Source of the DNA: T3Sed10-241 sp036796255
Lineage (GTDB): Bacteria > Bacteroidota > Bacteroidia > Flavobacteriales_D > Cryomorphaceae
Assembly: GCA_036796255.1 (NCBI GenBank)
Contig: DAIRDH010000022.1
Location: forward strand, 1 to 49,820
Direction: 5' to 3'
Length of the DNA stretch: 49,820 nt
The notes below the pieces were generated by a model that saw nothing but the letters and a program-made list of their open reading frames with translations, was not told the origin of the DNA and did not search any database. The translations under genes and the position numbers were made by a program. Below are positions 42,231 to 49,820 of the stretch, one piece after another (position 1 is the first letter of the stretch; each line of letters starts with the position of its first letter).

Positions 42231-42542
42231 TTAAAAATCAAAATAGGGTCCTAAGATCAAAAATAGAACGCCTGTTAGTAAGATAAAGGATGCCAACCAT
42301 TTCCAGAATTTAAATCCTGTAAGTTCTATATTTTTGTTTTCGTCCTTATCCAAACTCATAGATATCTTCTTAGTTCGAAAGAGACCCGATTTTGCTTTTA
42401 ATTGATGTTCACCAGGTTCAATTTCGAATTCCTTGCTGTGCCCACTTTGAATCATGCCAATTTTCTGTCCGTCAACGTAAACACCAAAATTCCTGTTTCG
42501 GTTATTCCACCCTTTCGTACTTCTTAAAGTTATTTTCGGCAT
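42231..42542 (-). CDS. Hypothetical membrane protein with a PEGA-like domain
   Basis: A 103-residue protein. The first 70 residues form a beta-rich domain (NFGVYVDGQKIGMIQSG, FEIEPGEHQLKAK), reminiscent of PEGA-type surface domains. One C-terminal transmembrane helix follows (about 82-99: WLASFILLTGVLFLIL). No signal peptide, so the beta domain may face the cytoplasm. It is flanked by the 57-bp repeats, AT-rich compared with its neighbours, and probably part of a cassette-like accessory stretch. Confidence 0.65.
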   Translation of the reverse strand: MPKITLRSTKGWNNRNRNFGVYVDGQKIGMIQSGHSKEFEIEPGEHQLKAKSGLFRTKKISMSLDKDENKNIELTGFKFWKWLASFILLTGVLFLILGPYFDF

Positions 42543-42623
42543 TTGAGTGTTTGTTGTAAAGTGCTATGTCGTTTTGCGCGTATGTATTGTGGCAGCTCTC
42601 GAAGCGAAATTGTTCCTTTCACA

Positions 42624-42680
42624 GATAATCTCCGTTAGAAGTCAAAACTCGAATTTACGATAATCCCGCCATAAGCTATA
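42624..42680 (-). repeat. 57-bp direct repeat, copy B
   Basis: This is the second copy of the repeat at 42066-42122, with about seven substitutions. In the minus orientation it lies ten bases downstream of the GCACGCTAAC site that contains the stop codon of the gene at 42691, so that site and this repeat could be parts of one attachment-like sequence. Confidence 0.75.
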
Positions 42681-42689
42681 GGATGCGCT

Positions 42690-42699
42690 GTTAGCGTGC
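42690..42699 (-). repeat. Inverted repeat site, right end of cassette
   Basis: GTTAGCGTGC on the plus strand. Its complement GCACGCTAAC recurs at 43286-43295. The TAA stop of the minus-strand gene lies inside this site. Confidence 0.7.
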
Positions 42700-43278
42700 G
42701 TTTTCTTTCATTTTTATTTGGCGATTGTATTCTCCAATTTTCAATCTCAGTAACTCATATTCCAATTTGTCCATATCGATGAACTCAAAACTCATTAATT
42801 CCTGGCCGATTGACAATACCAATGAGCAGTTTTGAGCGTGGCAATTTATTGATATGGTGTCAAGTTCATGGTAAAAATCTCCTTTCACTTTCAGAGTGTC
42901 ACTGCTGATATTGATGTTATATTGGTCATTCAAATTTTCATCTTTTACTGATCCGTTTTGGTAATATGTGATTTTTCTTTCCAATTTAGACAAGTGGTCT
43001 CCCGAAAAATATTCCCAAGGCCCAATTTTTTTGTTGTCTTTATATTCTCCTTTCGCTAATGGGTAATATTCAGCATTTTCAAAATAGCGACATCCTTCTT
43101 TACTTCCGAGGCCACCATATCCACTCACAAGAATCTTCTTTTTTGTCTGTTCCCAATAACCTTGTCTTTGTCCAAATGTGTCAACACAATTAATGAGTTT
43201 ACCTTCAATAGTATCGCATGTCTGCCCATAAGTGGTTAAACTGACCATTAGAAGTAGTATGGTTAGAGCTCTCTTCAT
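42691..43278 (-). CDS. Secreted protein in a cassette-like unit
   Basis: A 195-residue protein with a signal peptide (about 1-18, ending TTYGQ). MORN-like strands follow (QRQGYWEQTKKKI, KGEYKDNKKIGPWEYFSG). The C-terminal 80 residues are unfamiliar. Two cysteines (near 21 and 31) may form a disulfide. The gene is AT-rich compared with neighbours, and its stop codon sits inside one arm of a 10-bp inverted repeat, with the other arm just before the start. It could be a mobile gene cassette or simply a gene with coincidental repeats. Confidence 0.75.
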   Translation of the reverse strand: MKRALTILLLMVSLTTYGQTCDTIEGKLINCVDTFGQRQGYWEQTKKKILVSGYGGLGSKEGCRYFENAEYYPLAKGEYKDNKKIGPWEYFSGDHLSKLERKITYYQNGSVKDENLNDQYNINISSDTLKVKGDFYHELDTISINCHAQNCSLVLSIGQELMSFEFIDMDKLEYELLRLKIGEYNRQIKMKENAR

Positions 43279-43285
43279 TTTAAAT

Positions 43286-43295
43286 GCACGCTAAC
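43286..43295 (-). repeat. Inverted repeat site, left end of cassette
   Basis: GCACGCTAAC on the plus strand, 7 bases before the ATG of the minus-strand gene. Together with 42690-42699 it frames that gene closely. Confidence 0.7.
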
Positions 43296-43454
43296 TTGTT
43301 TATATCCGCCACAACATAGCCCCAATACACCCCATCAAGGGCCATATCCCCTACGTCACAGCTTTAAACCATGAAAGATAACACATTGTCTTTGAAGTTC
43401 AAACGCTTTAATAAAGCCCACGGAGCAAAATGCCATAATGCCCGCCACACTTCT

Positions 43455-43462
43455 TACCTTTG
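43455..43462 (+). promoter_or_regulatory. -7 box of the DUF493 gene
   Basis: TACCTTTG matches TAnnTTTG and ends eight bases before the ATG at 43471. This supports that start and a leaderless or near-leaderless mRNA. No good -33 is present. Confidence 0.55.
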
Positions 43463-43470
43463 CAGCCGAT

Positions 43471-43746
43471 ATGGACAACAAGGATTACGACCGCATCAGG
43501 AAAGCACTGGACCAACTCCACGAGTGGCCGGGTGTGTACATGTTTAAATTCATTGTGCCAGCCGACAATGAGAAAATCGCCCAGCTGCAGGCTTTGTTCA
43601 ACAGCAACACGGCCCAGATCGTGACCCGGCCTTCATCCAAAGGCAATTTCATCGCGCTTACCGCCCGCGAGGTGATGGTAAGTGCGGAGCAGGTTATGGA
43701 GAAATACCAACAAGCCGCAAGTATTGAGGGGATTATCGCCCTATAA
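43471..43746 (+). CDS. DUF493 family protein
   Basis: A 91-residue protein (from the ATG at 43471; the longer frame from 43438 would run through the promoter box). It matches the small DUF493 (YbeD-like) family: LHEWPGVYMFKFIVPAD and PSSKGNFIALTAREVMVSAEQVM are characteristic, giving an ACT-like fold. Bacteroidota members are short. Its function is unknown. The next gene starts 15 bases later, so they form an operon. Confidence 0.88.
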   Translation: MDNKDYDRIRKALDQLHEWPGVYMFKFIVPADNEKIAQLQALFNSNTAQIVTRPSSKGNFIALTAREVMVSAEQVMEKYQQAASIEGIIAL

Positions 43747-43761
43747 ATCGACGTAGACCCC

Positions 43762-44127
43762 ATGAGTTCATTAGAAAATTACCTGCTGCTTTCCCTTTTT
43801 GTTGTATTCCTCTTTGTGTTTTACCGCTGGTTGAAGCGCTATTTGCAACGCAATGAAATTCAAGAGCTCTTTCCCTATGTGGCCCCTTTCGAGAAAAGGC
43901 CACTGCGCGGCAAGGAAATGGTTCATTTCGAGCTGCCCTACAAAGCCCTGGTACGCATCGACATTCTGAATGATGCTGACCTATGCGTATTGCCGGTCTC
44001 AGAACAGGAATTGCCCAGGGGCAACCACATGCAAATGTTCGATTGTACAGACCTGCCCAAAGGCCGCTACCAGCTGCGCCTCACCTTCCCCAACCAGGTA
44101 ACGACAAGGCAATTCGAATTGGCATAA
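43762..44127 (+). CDS. Small membrane protein with sorting-domain-like fold
   Basis: A 121-residue protein. One transmembrane helix near the N-terminus (about 7-24, LLLSLFVVFLFVFYRWL) is followed by a basic segment. The C-terminal 60 residues resemble the beta-sandwich of T9SS type A or FlgD-like domains (VRIDILNDADLCVL, GNHMQMFDCTDLPKGRYQLRL). There is no signal-peptide cleavage site, so the fold would face one side of the inner membrane. It follows the DUF493 gene by 15 bases and ends at a terminator shared with clpC. Confidence 0.7.
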   Translation: MSSLENYLLLSLFVVFLFVFYRWLKRYLQRNEIQELFPYVAPFEKRPLRGKEMVHFELPYKALVRIDILNDADLCVLPVSEQELPRGNHMQMFDCTDLPKGRYQLRLTFPNQVTTRQFELA

Positions 44128-44156
44128 AAAAAGCCACCGCGAGGTGGCTTTCATTG
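44125..44156. terminator. Bidirectional terminator between the 121-residue gene and clpC
   Basis: A perfect 8-bp stem (44131-44138 with 44143-44150) and loop GCGA. A seven-base A-run ahead of it supplies Ts for the minus strand, and TTCATT follows on the plus strand. Confidence 0.8.
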
Positions 44157-44173
44157 TATTATTGCTTTAGAAC

Positions 44174-46744
44174 TTATTCTTCGTCCGATTTTTTCTCTTC
44201 TGACTTCTTGGCTTTCATGATCTTGATGGTCACTTCGTCCTTCTCTTTCTTGTAGCCAATCTGTATGGTGTCGCCTTCTTCGACCTGCGAGTTGATGATT
44301 TCCTCAGCGAGGGGATCCTCAACATACTTCTGTATCGCACGCTTCAGTGGCCTTGCACCAAACTTGTCGTCAAAACCGCGCTCAGCGATGATGTCCTTCG
44401 CAGCTTCGGTCATTTTGACCTTGTAGCCCAGTGAGTTGATGCGTCCATAAAGCTTCTCGAGTTCAATATCGATAATCTTACCGATGTTCTCACGGCTCAG
44501 CGAGTTGAAGATCACCACGTCGTCGATACGGTTCAAAAACTCAGGTGCAAAGGCCTTTTTCAAAGCGTTTTGAATCACCGCCTGCGTGGCGCTGCCTTCG
44601 TTCTCTACACGGGTTTTTGTTCCAAAACCAACTCCGGTACCAAAATCAGAGAGCTGACGCGCGCCGATGTTTGAGGTCATCACCATAATGGTGTTGCGGA
44701 AGTCAATTTTACGGCCGAGGCTGTCGGTGAGCTGTCCATCATCAAGCGCCTGAAGCAAGAGATTGAACACGTCCGGGTGGGCTTTTTCAATCTCATCGAG
44801 CAAAATGATGGAGTAGGGGCGGCGGCGAACTTTTTCGGTAAGCTGTCCACCTTCTTCGTAACCCACATAGCCCGGAGGTGCTCCGATAAGGCGACTGATG
44901 GCGAATTTTTCCATGTACTCACTCATGTCGATGCGGATCAGCGCATCCTCTGACTGGAACAGGTACTTGGCCAATTCCTTAGCAAGTTGGGTTTTACCAA
45001 CACCTGTTGGTCCAAGGAAAATAAACGATCCAATCGGCTTGTTTGGGTCTTTCAACCCTGCACGATTGCGCTGTATGGCTTTCACCACTTTCCGGATGGC
45101 GTCGTCCTGACCTATTACTTTGCCTTGCAGCTCCTGGTCCATTTTGGCAAGGCGGCCGCTTTCTTTCTCAGCGATACGCTGCACAGGAATTCCGGTCATC
45201 ATGGCCACCACTTCCTCTACGTGGTCGACGGTCACCGTTTCGCGGTGGTTTTTTGATTCCTCTTCCCAGCGCGCTTTGGCACGTTCGAGTTCTTCATTCA
45301 GGCTGCGCTCCTTGTCGCGAAGCTTGGCAGCCTCTTCATACTTCTGGCTGCGCACCACGCGGTTTTTCTCTTCTTTGATCTCCTCGATCTTCTTCTCCGC
45401 TTCAATGATATCGGTGGGCACATTGATGTTGGTAATGTGCACACGCGAACCCACTTCATCCAGTGCGTCAATCGCTTTGTCTGGAAGGTGGCGGTCTGAA
45501 ATGTAGCGCGAAGTGAGCGACACACAAGCCTCGATGGCCTCGTCGGTATAGTCAACACTGTGGTGCGCCTCGTACTTCTCTTTAATGTTGTGGAGTATTT
45601 GAACAGTTTCCTCCTGTGTGGTAGGTTCTACCATTACCTTTTGGAAACGGCGCTCCAGGGCTCCATCTTTTTCAATGTACTGACGGTATTCGTCGAGGGT
45701 GGTCGCGCCGATGCATTGTATCTCACCGCGCGCGAGGGCTGGCTTGAACATGTTAGACGCATCAAGCGAACCGCTCGCGCCACCCGCACCTACGATGGTG
45801 TGAATCTCATCGATAAAGAGAATCACATCAGGCGATTTCTCCAATTCGTTCATCACGGCCTTCATGCGCTCTTCAAACTGTCCGCGGTATTTTGTTCCCG
45901 CCACGAGTGAAGCCACGTCAAGTGACACAATGCGCTTGTCAAAGAGCACGCGCGATACTTTACGTTGCACAATGCGCAGCGCAAGTCCTTCGGCAATGGC
46001 CGATTTACCCACACCAGGCTCACCTATAAGTACAGGGTTGTTTTTCTTTCTCCTCGAGAGTATTTGCGATACCCGCTCTATTTCTTTTTCGCGGCCTACG
46101 ATGGGGTCGAGTTTGTCATCCTCTGCCATTTTTGTCAGGTCGCGGCCAAAATTGTCCAAAACCGGCGTTTTTGACTTGCTGTCGCCTTGCTTGCGTGCAG
46201 CACCACCGGCGCCACCGCCTGCAAATCCAGCGCCCATATCTTCGTCATCATCGTCAGATGCTCCGGGAAATTCAGCGCGTGGCTGCGAAAGGCGCGAGTT
46301 GTCGGCATTGGAACGCAAGGTCTCGAGCTCTTCGCGTACAGCTTCATAGTCCATATTGAACTTGAGCAATGAGCGCGTAGCCACATTGTCTTCGTCCTTC
46401 AATATGCTGAGCAATAAATGCTCCGTACCGATGGTTGGGCTTTTGAAAAGTTTGGCTTCCAGGTAGGTGATCTTGAGCACCTTTTCCGCTTGCTTCACAA
46501 GCGGGATGTTGCCCAGATTGCCCGACTTTACAGTGGCAGATCGCGTGGAGCTCTCCACCAGCCTGCGCAACTCTTTCAGGTCTACCCCGAGGTTTTTCAT
46601 TATTTGAATTGCGGTACCTTCTCCTTCACGGATGATACCCAGCAAAAGGTGCTCAACGCCAATGAATTCATGCCCCAATCGCAGGGCCTCTTCTCTACTG
46701 TAGCTGATAACGTCTTTTACTCTTGGCGAAAATTTAGCTTCCAT
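44174..46744 (-). CDS. clpC: ClpC-type AAA+ unfoldase
   Basis: An 856-residue class I Clp ATPase. The N-terminal double Clp repeat (about 1-145) is followed by AAA domain 1 (Walker A GEPGVGKS near 241, Walker B VILFIDEIH), a UVR-like coiled linker (about 450-490) and AAA domain 2 (Walker A GPTGVGKTQLAKEL near 578, IILLDEIEKAHPDVF). The ClpP-contact loop can be sought in the C-terminal half. The acidic stretch (about 165-195, DDDDEDMGAG) is long for the family. clpP is not in the window. No CtsR box or partner such as mcsB is seen. Confidence 0.95.
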   Translation of the reverse strand: MEAKFSPRVKDVISYSREEALRLGHEFIGVEHLLLGIIREGEGTAIQIMKNLGVDLKELRRLVESSTRSATVKSGNLGNIPLVKQAEKVLKITYLEAKLFKSPTIGTEHLLLSILKDEDNVATRSLLKFNMDYEAVREELETLRSNADNSRLSQPRAEFPGASDDDDEDMGAGFAGGGAGGAARKQGDSKSKTPVLDNFGRDLTKMAEDDKLDPIVGREKEIERVSQILSRRKKNNPVLIGEPGVGKSAIAEGLALRIVQRKVSRVLFDKRIVSLDVASLVAGTKYRGQFEERMKAVMNELEKSPDVILFIDEIHTIVGAGGASGSLDASNMFKPALARGEIQCIGATTLDEYRQYIEKDGALERRFQKVMVEPTTQEETVQILHNIKEKYEAHHSVDYTDEAIEACVSLTSRYISDRHLPDKAIDALDEVGSRVHITNINVPTDIIEAEKKIEEIKEEKNRVVRSQKYEEAAKLRDKERSLNEELERAKARWEEESKNHRETVTVDHVEEVVAMMTGIPVQRIAEKESGRLAKMDQELQGKVIGQDDAIRKVVKAIQRNRAGLKDPNKPIGSFIFLGPTGVGKTQLAKELAKYLFQSEDALIRIDMSEYMEKFAISRLIGAPPGYVGYEEGGQLTEKVRRRPYSIILLDEIEKAHPDVFNLLLQALDDGQLTDSLGRKIDFRNTIMVMTSNIGARQLSDFGTGVGFGTKTRVENEGSATQAVIQNALKKAFAPEFLNRIDDVVIFNSLSRENIGKIIDIELEKLYGRINSLGYKVKMTEAAKDIIAERGFDDKFGARPLKRAIQKYVEDPLAEEIINSQVEEGDTIQIGYKKEKDEVTIKIMKAKKSEEKKSDEE

Positions 46745-46793
46745 GTTGTTTATTTACTTTGAGCGTTTTTGTACGCTTTGAAGGCGGTTCTCT

Positions 46794-46832
46794 TTTCGAA
46801 TGTACTTCGAAATAACGCCAAATTCAAATATA
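46794..46832 (-). promoter_or_regulatory. Candidate promoter and operator of clpC
   Basis: The minus-strand -7 box TATATTTG (46825-46832) is followed, 12 bases downstream of it, by a 7-bp palindrome with a 5-base spacer, TTTCGAA-N5-TTCGAAA (46794-46812). The placement would block RNA polymerase near the transcription start, as a repressor site would. It is not a CIRCE element or the usual CtsR heptamer. Confidence 0.4.
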
Positions 46833-46934
46833 AGTTGAAGGATTGACCGTGCATCATTATTCTCAGGCTTTTATTTCACACATTTTTGTTGAAAATTGGA
46901 AACCTACTGTACGGTCAGTGCCCTTTTATATGCG

Positions 46935-46942
46935 TACTTTCG
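46935..46942 (+). promoter_or_regulatory. -7-like box of gyrA
   Basis: TACTTTCG differs from TAnnTTTG at one base and lies 53 bases before the gyrA ATG. No good -33 is seen, so this is only a candidate. Confidence 0.35.
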
Positions 46943-46995
46943 CGACTTGGCCATGGTGCCTGCAAAAACTGTACAATTTTTAACCCTACCCATAT

Positions 46996-49530
46996 ATGGC
47001 AGACGGAGAAAAGATAATCCCGATCAATATTGAAGACGAAATGCGCTCAGCCTACATCGATTACTCGATGTCGGTCATTGTGTCACGTGCCCTGCCCGAT
47101 GTACGCGATGGACTGAAGCCCGTACACAGGCGCGTACTATACGGTATGCTCGACCTTGGCGTACTTTCCAACAGGGCGTACAAGAAGTCAGCGCGTATTG
47201 TCGGAGAGGTACTTGGTAAGTACCACCCGCACGGCGATTCATCTGTGTACGACACCATGGTGCGTATGGCCCAGCCCTGGTCACTGCGCTATCCACTCGT
47301 AGACGGACAAGGTAACTTCGGTTCGGTAGATGGCGACAGCCCCGCAGCAATGCGATACACTGAGGCGCGCTTGCGCAAAATAGCAGAAGAGCTGCTCTCA
47401 GACCTCGACAAGGAGACCGTTGATTTTCAAAACAACTTTGACGACTCACTTCAGGAGCCCACCGTGCTTCCTACCCGCATTCCCAACCTTCTGGTAAATG
47501 GAGCCAGCGGTATCGCTGTAGGTATGGCCACCAATATGCCGCCCCACAACCTTACCGAGGTGGTAGATGGCATCGTGGCCTATATCGACAACCGCGAGAT
47601 TGACATCGCCGGCCTCATGGAACACGTGAAGGCACCCGATTTCCCGACAGGGGGAACCATATATGGCTATGAAGGCGTGAAGCTCGCCTTCGAAACGGGC
47701 CGTGGCCGCGTGGTAATGCGCGCCAAAGCCGGTTTTGAGGAAATCAGAGAAGGCCGCGAAGCGATCATCGTAACCGAAATTCCCTACCAGGTGAACAAGG
47801 CTGAAATGATCAAGAAAACGGCCGACCTCGTCAACGACAAAAAGATTGAAGGCATCAGCGACATCCGCGATGAAAGCGACCGCAACGGTATGCGCATCGT
47901 GTATGAACTCAAGCGCGATGCCATCCCCAACGTGGTGCTCAACAAGCTCTACAAGTACACTGCCCTTCAAACTTCCTTTTCGGTAAATAACATTGCGCTC
48001 GTGAAAGGGCGCCCTGTGATGCTGAACCTCAAGGACATGATCGAGGCATTCGTAGAGCACCGCCACGATGTAGTGGTAAGGCGCACCAAATATGAATTGC
48101 GCAAAGCCGAAGAGCGTGCACACATCCTCGAAGGATTGCTCATCGCACTCGACAACCTCGACGCAGTAATTTCGCTCATTCGCGCAAGCGCCACCCCAGA
48201 GGAGGCCCGCAACGGATTGATGGAAACATTTGCGCTCAGCGAAATCCAGGCCCGCGCCATCCTCGACATGCGTTTGCAAAAGCTCACCGGCCTCGAAAGA
48301 GACAAAGTGCGCGAAGAGCATGCCGACCTGATGAAACTCATCGAGTACTTGCGTTCCGTATTGGACAGCGAAGACCTTCGTATGCAGATCATCAAAGACG
48401 AACTGCTCGAAGTGCGCGAGAAATATGGCGATGAGCGCCGCTCCGTGATTGAGTACTCGGCCAATGAAATGAGCATTGAAGACCTGATAGCCGATGAAGA
48501 AGTGGTTGTGACCATCTCACACCTTGGCTACATCAAAAGGACTGCGCTCAGCGAATACAAAACCCAAAGCCGCGGTGGCGTGGGCTCCAAAGGCAGCACC
48601 ACCCGCGATGAGGACTTCCTCGAGCATTTGTTCACAGCCACGAACCACAACTTCTTGCTCATATTTACCGAAAAGGGTAAATGCTTCTGGATGCGCATAT
48701 TCGAAATTCCCGAAGGCAGCAAGCAGAGCAAGGGTCGCGCCATTCAAAACCTGATCAACATTGAAGCCGATGACAAAATCATGGCTTACATCAATGTGAA
48801 AGACTTGAGGGACGAAGATTACATCAACAATCATTTTGTAATCATGGCCACCAAAAATGGTGTCGTGAAAAAAACCTCTTTGGAATCTTACTCTCGTCCG
48901 CGCAGCAATGGAATCAACGCCATCACCATCAAAGACGGCGACCAACTCCTGGAGGCCCGCCTCACCAATGGCACCACAGAGATCATCCTGGCCAAGAAAA
49001 GCGGTAAAGCCATTCGCTTCAACGAGAGTACTGTGCGCGCCGTAGGCCGCAACTCACAAGGGGTGAAAGGGGTAACGCTCGAAGGCAAAGACGACGAAGT
49101 GATCGGCATGATTTGCATCGACGATCCCGAAACCAATGTGCTGGTGGTCTCTGAAAAAGGGTACGGAAAGCGCAGCTCAATCGAGGACTACCGCATCACC
49201 AACCGCGGTGGAAAAGGTGTGAAAACACTGAACATTACCGACAAGACCGGAAACCTGATTTCCATCAAAGCGGTGGTGGATACCGACGACCTGATGATCA
49301 TCAACAAGAGTGGAATCACCATCCGCATGAGTGTTTCTGAACTTAGGGTGATGGGTCGCGCCACACAAGGCGTGCGCCTGATCAACCTGCGGGGCAACGA
49401 CGAGATAGCCGCTGTCGCAAAAGTGGAAGTATCGGAAGATGCGGAAATCCTCACCGATGAGATTTCGGATGATGCTCCCGACTTTGATGCACCTACAATG
49501 GAAGCACCTGAGGACGATACCCAGGAATAA
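46996..49530 (+). CDS. gyrA: DNA gyrase subunit A
   Basis: An 844-residue type II topoisomerase subunit that introduces negative supercoils with GyrB. The catalytic tyrosine is Y121 in AMRYTEARL. The winged-helix, tower and coiled-coil parts are complete. The GyrA box QSRGGVG is at about residue 522, and the six-bladed C-terminal domain fills the rest. In the quinolone-resistance-determining region the positions equivalent to E. coli S83 and D87 are S82 and D86, the susceptible residues. An acidic tail closes the protein. It is transcribed divergently from clpC and ends at a strong terminator. Confidence 0.98.
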   Translation: MADGEKIIPINIEDEMRSAYIDYSMSVIVSRALPDVRDGLKPVHRRVLYGMLDLGVLSNRAYKKSARIVGEVLGKYHPHGDSSVYDTMVRMAQPWSLRYPLVDGQGNFGSVDGDSPAAMRYTEARLRKIAEELLSDLDKETVDFQNNFDDSLQEPTVLPTRIPNLLVNGASGIAVGMATNMPPHNLTEVVDGIVAYIDNREIDIAGLMEHVKAPDFPTGGTIYGYEGVKLAFETGRGRVVMRAKAGFEEIREGREAIIVTEIPYQVNKAEMIKKTADLVNDKKIEGISDIRDESDRNGMRIVYELKRDAIPNVVLNKLYKYTALQTSFSVNNIALVKGRPVMLNLKDMIEAFVEHRHDVVVRRTKYELRKAEERAHILEGLLIALDNLDAVISLIRASATPEEARNGLMETFALSEIQARAILDMRLQKLTGLERDKVREEHADLMKLIEYLRSVLDSEDLRMQIIKDELLEVREKYGDERRSVIEYSANEMSIEDLIADEEVVVTISHLGYIKRTALSEYKTQSRGGVGSKGSTTRDEDFLEHLFTATNHNFLLIFTEKGKCFWMRIFEIPEGSKQSKGRAIQNLINIEADDKIMAYINVKDLRDEDYINNHFVIMATKNGVVKKTSLESYSRPRSNGINAITIKDGDQLLEARLTNGTTEIILAKKSGKAIRFNESTVRAVGRNSQGVKGVTLEGKDDEVIGMICIDDPETNVLVVSEKGYGKRSSIEDYRITNRGGKGVKTLNITDKTGNLISIKAVVDTDDLMIINKSGITIRMSVSELRVMGRATQGVRLINLRGNDEIAAVAKVEVSEDAEILTDEISDDAPDFDAPTMEAPEDDTQE

Positions 49531-49556
49531 GTCAGACAGAATAATTGTTAAGGAAT

Positions 49557-49590
49557 GGCCGCCTCGTTTAATGAACGGGGCGGCCTTTTT
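49557..49590 (+). terminator. Terminator after gyrA
   Basis: GGCCGCC-T-CGTT pairs with AACG-G-GGCGGCC around a short loop, followed by five Ts, 26 bases after the stop. Confidence 0.85.
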
Positions 49591-49659
49591 GTTCTGTGAA
49601 AGTGCTTTGCGTCACTCCCTGAGAGGCGCAAGTGCTACAGGATGGAATGAGGGTGTATT

Positions 49660-49820
49660 TCAAAAAAACAATGGCACCAGAAAATAGCTGAACAAGGTAA
49701 TGAGTATTACGCTGATCACATTAAGCCAAAAGCCGGCCCGCACCATATCGCTCACCCGAATATAGCTCGCTGAGAACACAATGGCATTGGGCGGCGTGGC
49801 GATGGGCAGCATAAATGCGC
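49660..49820 (-). CDS. SLC13/DASS-type transporter, C-terminal fragment (cut by window edge)
   Basis: The last 53 codons of a minus-strand gene. The translated end reads AFMLPIATPPNAIVFSAS, then LNVISVILITLF and VPLFF. The block LPxATPPNAIVF is the conserved substrate/sodium site of the SLC13 (dicarboxylate/anion:Na+) family. The 5' part lies outside the window, so substrate and length are unknown. It converges with gyrA. Confidence 0.85.
   Translation of the reverse strand, partial: AFMLPIATPPNAIVFSASYIRVSDMVRAGFWLNVISVILITLFSYFLVPLFF

Noticed and set aside
47446..48321. 291-codon frame opposite gyrA
   Set aside because: It lies entirely within the conserved gyrase coding region and translates to low-information sequence.

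Overview
The window comes from a member of the Bacteroidota, and a Flavobacteriia-like or related lineage is my best guess. Three things point there. Two large secreted proteins end in type IX secretion (T9SS) type A sorting domains. Many lipoproteins carry short lipoboxes. Promoters match the Bacteroidota pattern TTTG-N19-TAnnTTTG, which is exact in front of both tRNA genes, and the -7 box TAnnTTTG sits only a few bases before several start codons. No ribosomal RNA, phage or insertion sequence was seen.

Layout. 1-900: a repeat-rich intergenic block (91-bp tandem repeats and a 154-bp nested palindrome). 898-5939: tRNA-Lys, an orphan DUF58 protein, an unknown acidic protein, tRNA-Asp, a DUF547 lipoprotein, and an ECF sigma/anti-sigma pair. 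5940-6631: a second repeat block broken by a 100-N assembly gap. 6632-16959: a secreted fasciclin protein, Dps, a giant 2272-residue T9SS-exported protein built from seven modules of about 248 residues, and a second T9SS cargo. 17121-22427: a glycosyltransferase/MORN-repeat/lipoprotein operon, a sodium:solute symporter and a small secreted protein. 22637-27119: NrnA followed by two FKBP-type lipoprotein isomerases, a SulP transporter and a Nudix hydrolase. 27149-30752: a tight paaGHIJ operon for the beta-oxidation-like lower phenylacetate pathway. 30877-36441: an unusual beta-trefoil/GT-C fusion, then a TonB-dependent receptor fused operonically to a PQQ-type sugar dehydrogenase. 36684-41116: PRC-barrel, DUF2911, S41 protease-like, lipoprotein and DUF3267 genes. 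41286-43295: a small accessory stretch with a MntA-HepT toxin-antitoxin pair and cassette-like genes flanked by repeats. 43471-49820: DUF493, a small membrane protein, ClpC, GyrA and the 3' end of a SLC13-type transporter.

Functional threads are envelope export and folding (T9SS cargo, FKBP lipoproteins, lipoproteins), aromatic degradation (Paa), stress and housekeeping (Dps, ClpC, GyrA, NrnA, MutT-like), and a possible PQQ uptake-and-use module. The most unusual items are the modular giant, the beta-trefoil/GT-C fusion, the receptor/PQQ dehydrogenase pair (the receptor resembles E. coli PqqU/YncD), and a cassette whose stop codon lies inside its flanking inverted repeat. All assignments are by eye from translated sequence. 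No database search or structure prediction was run.
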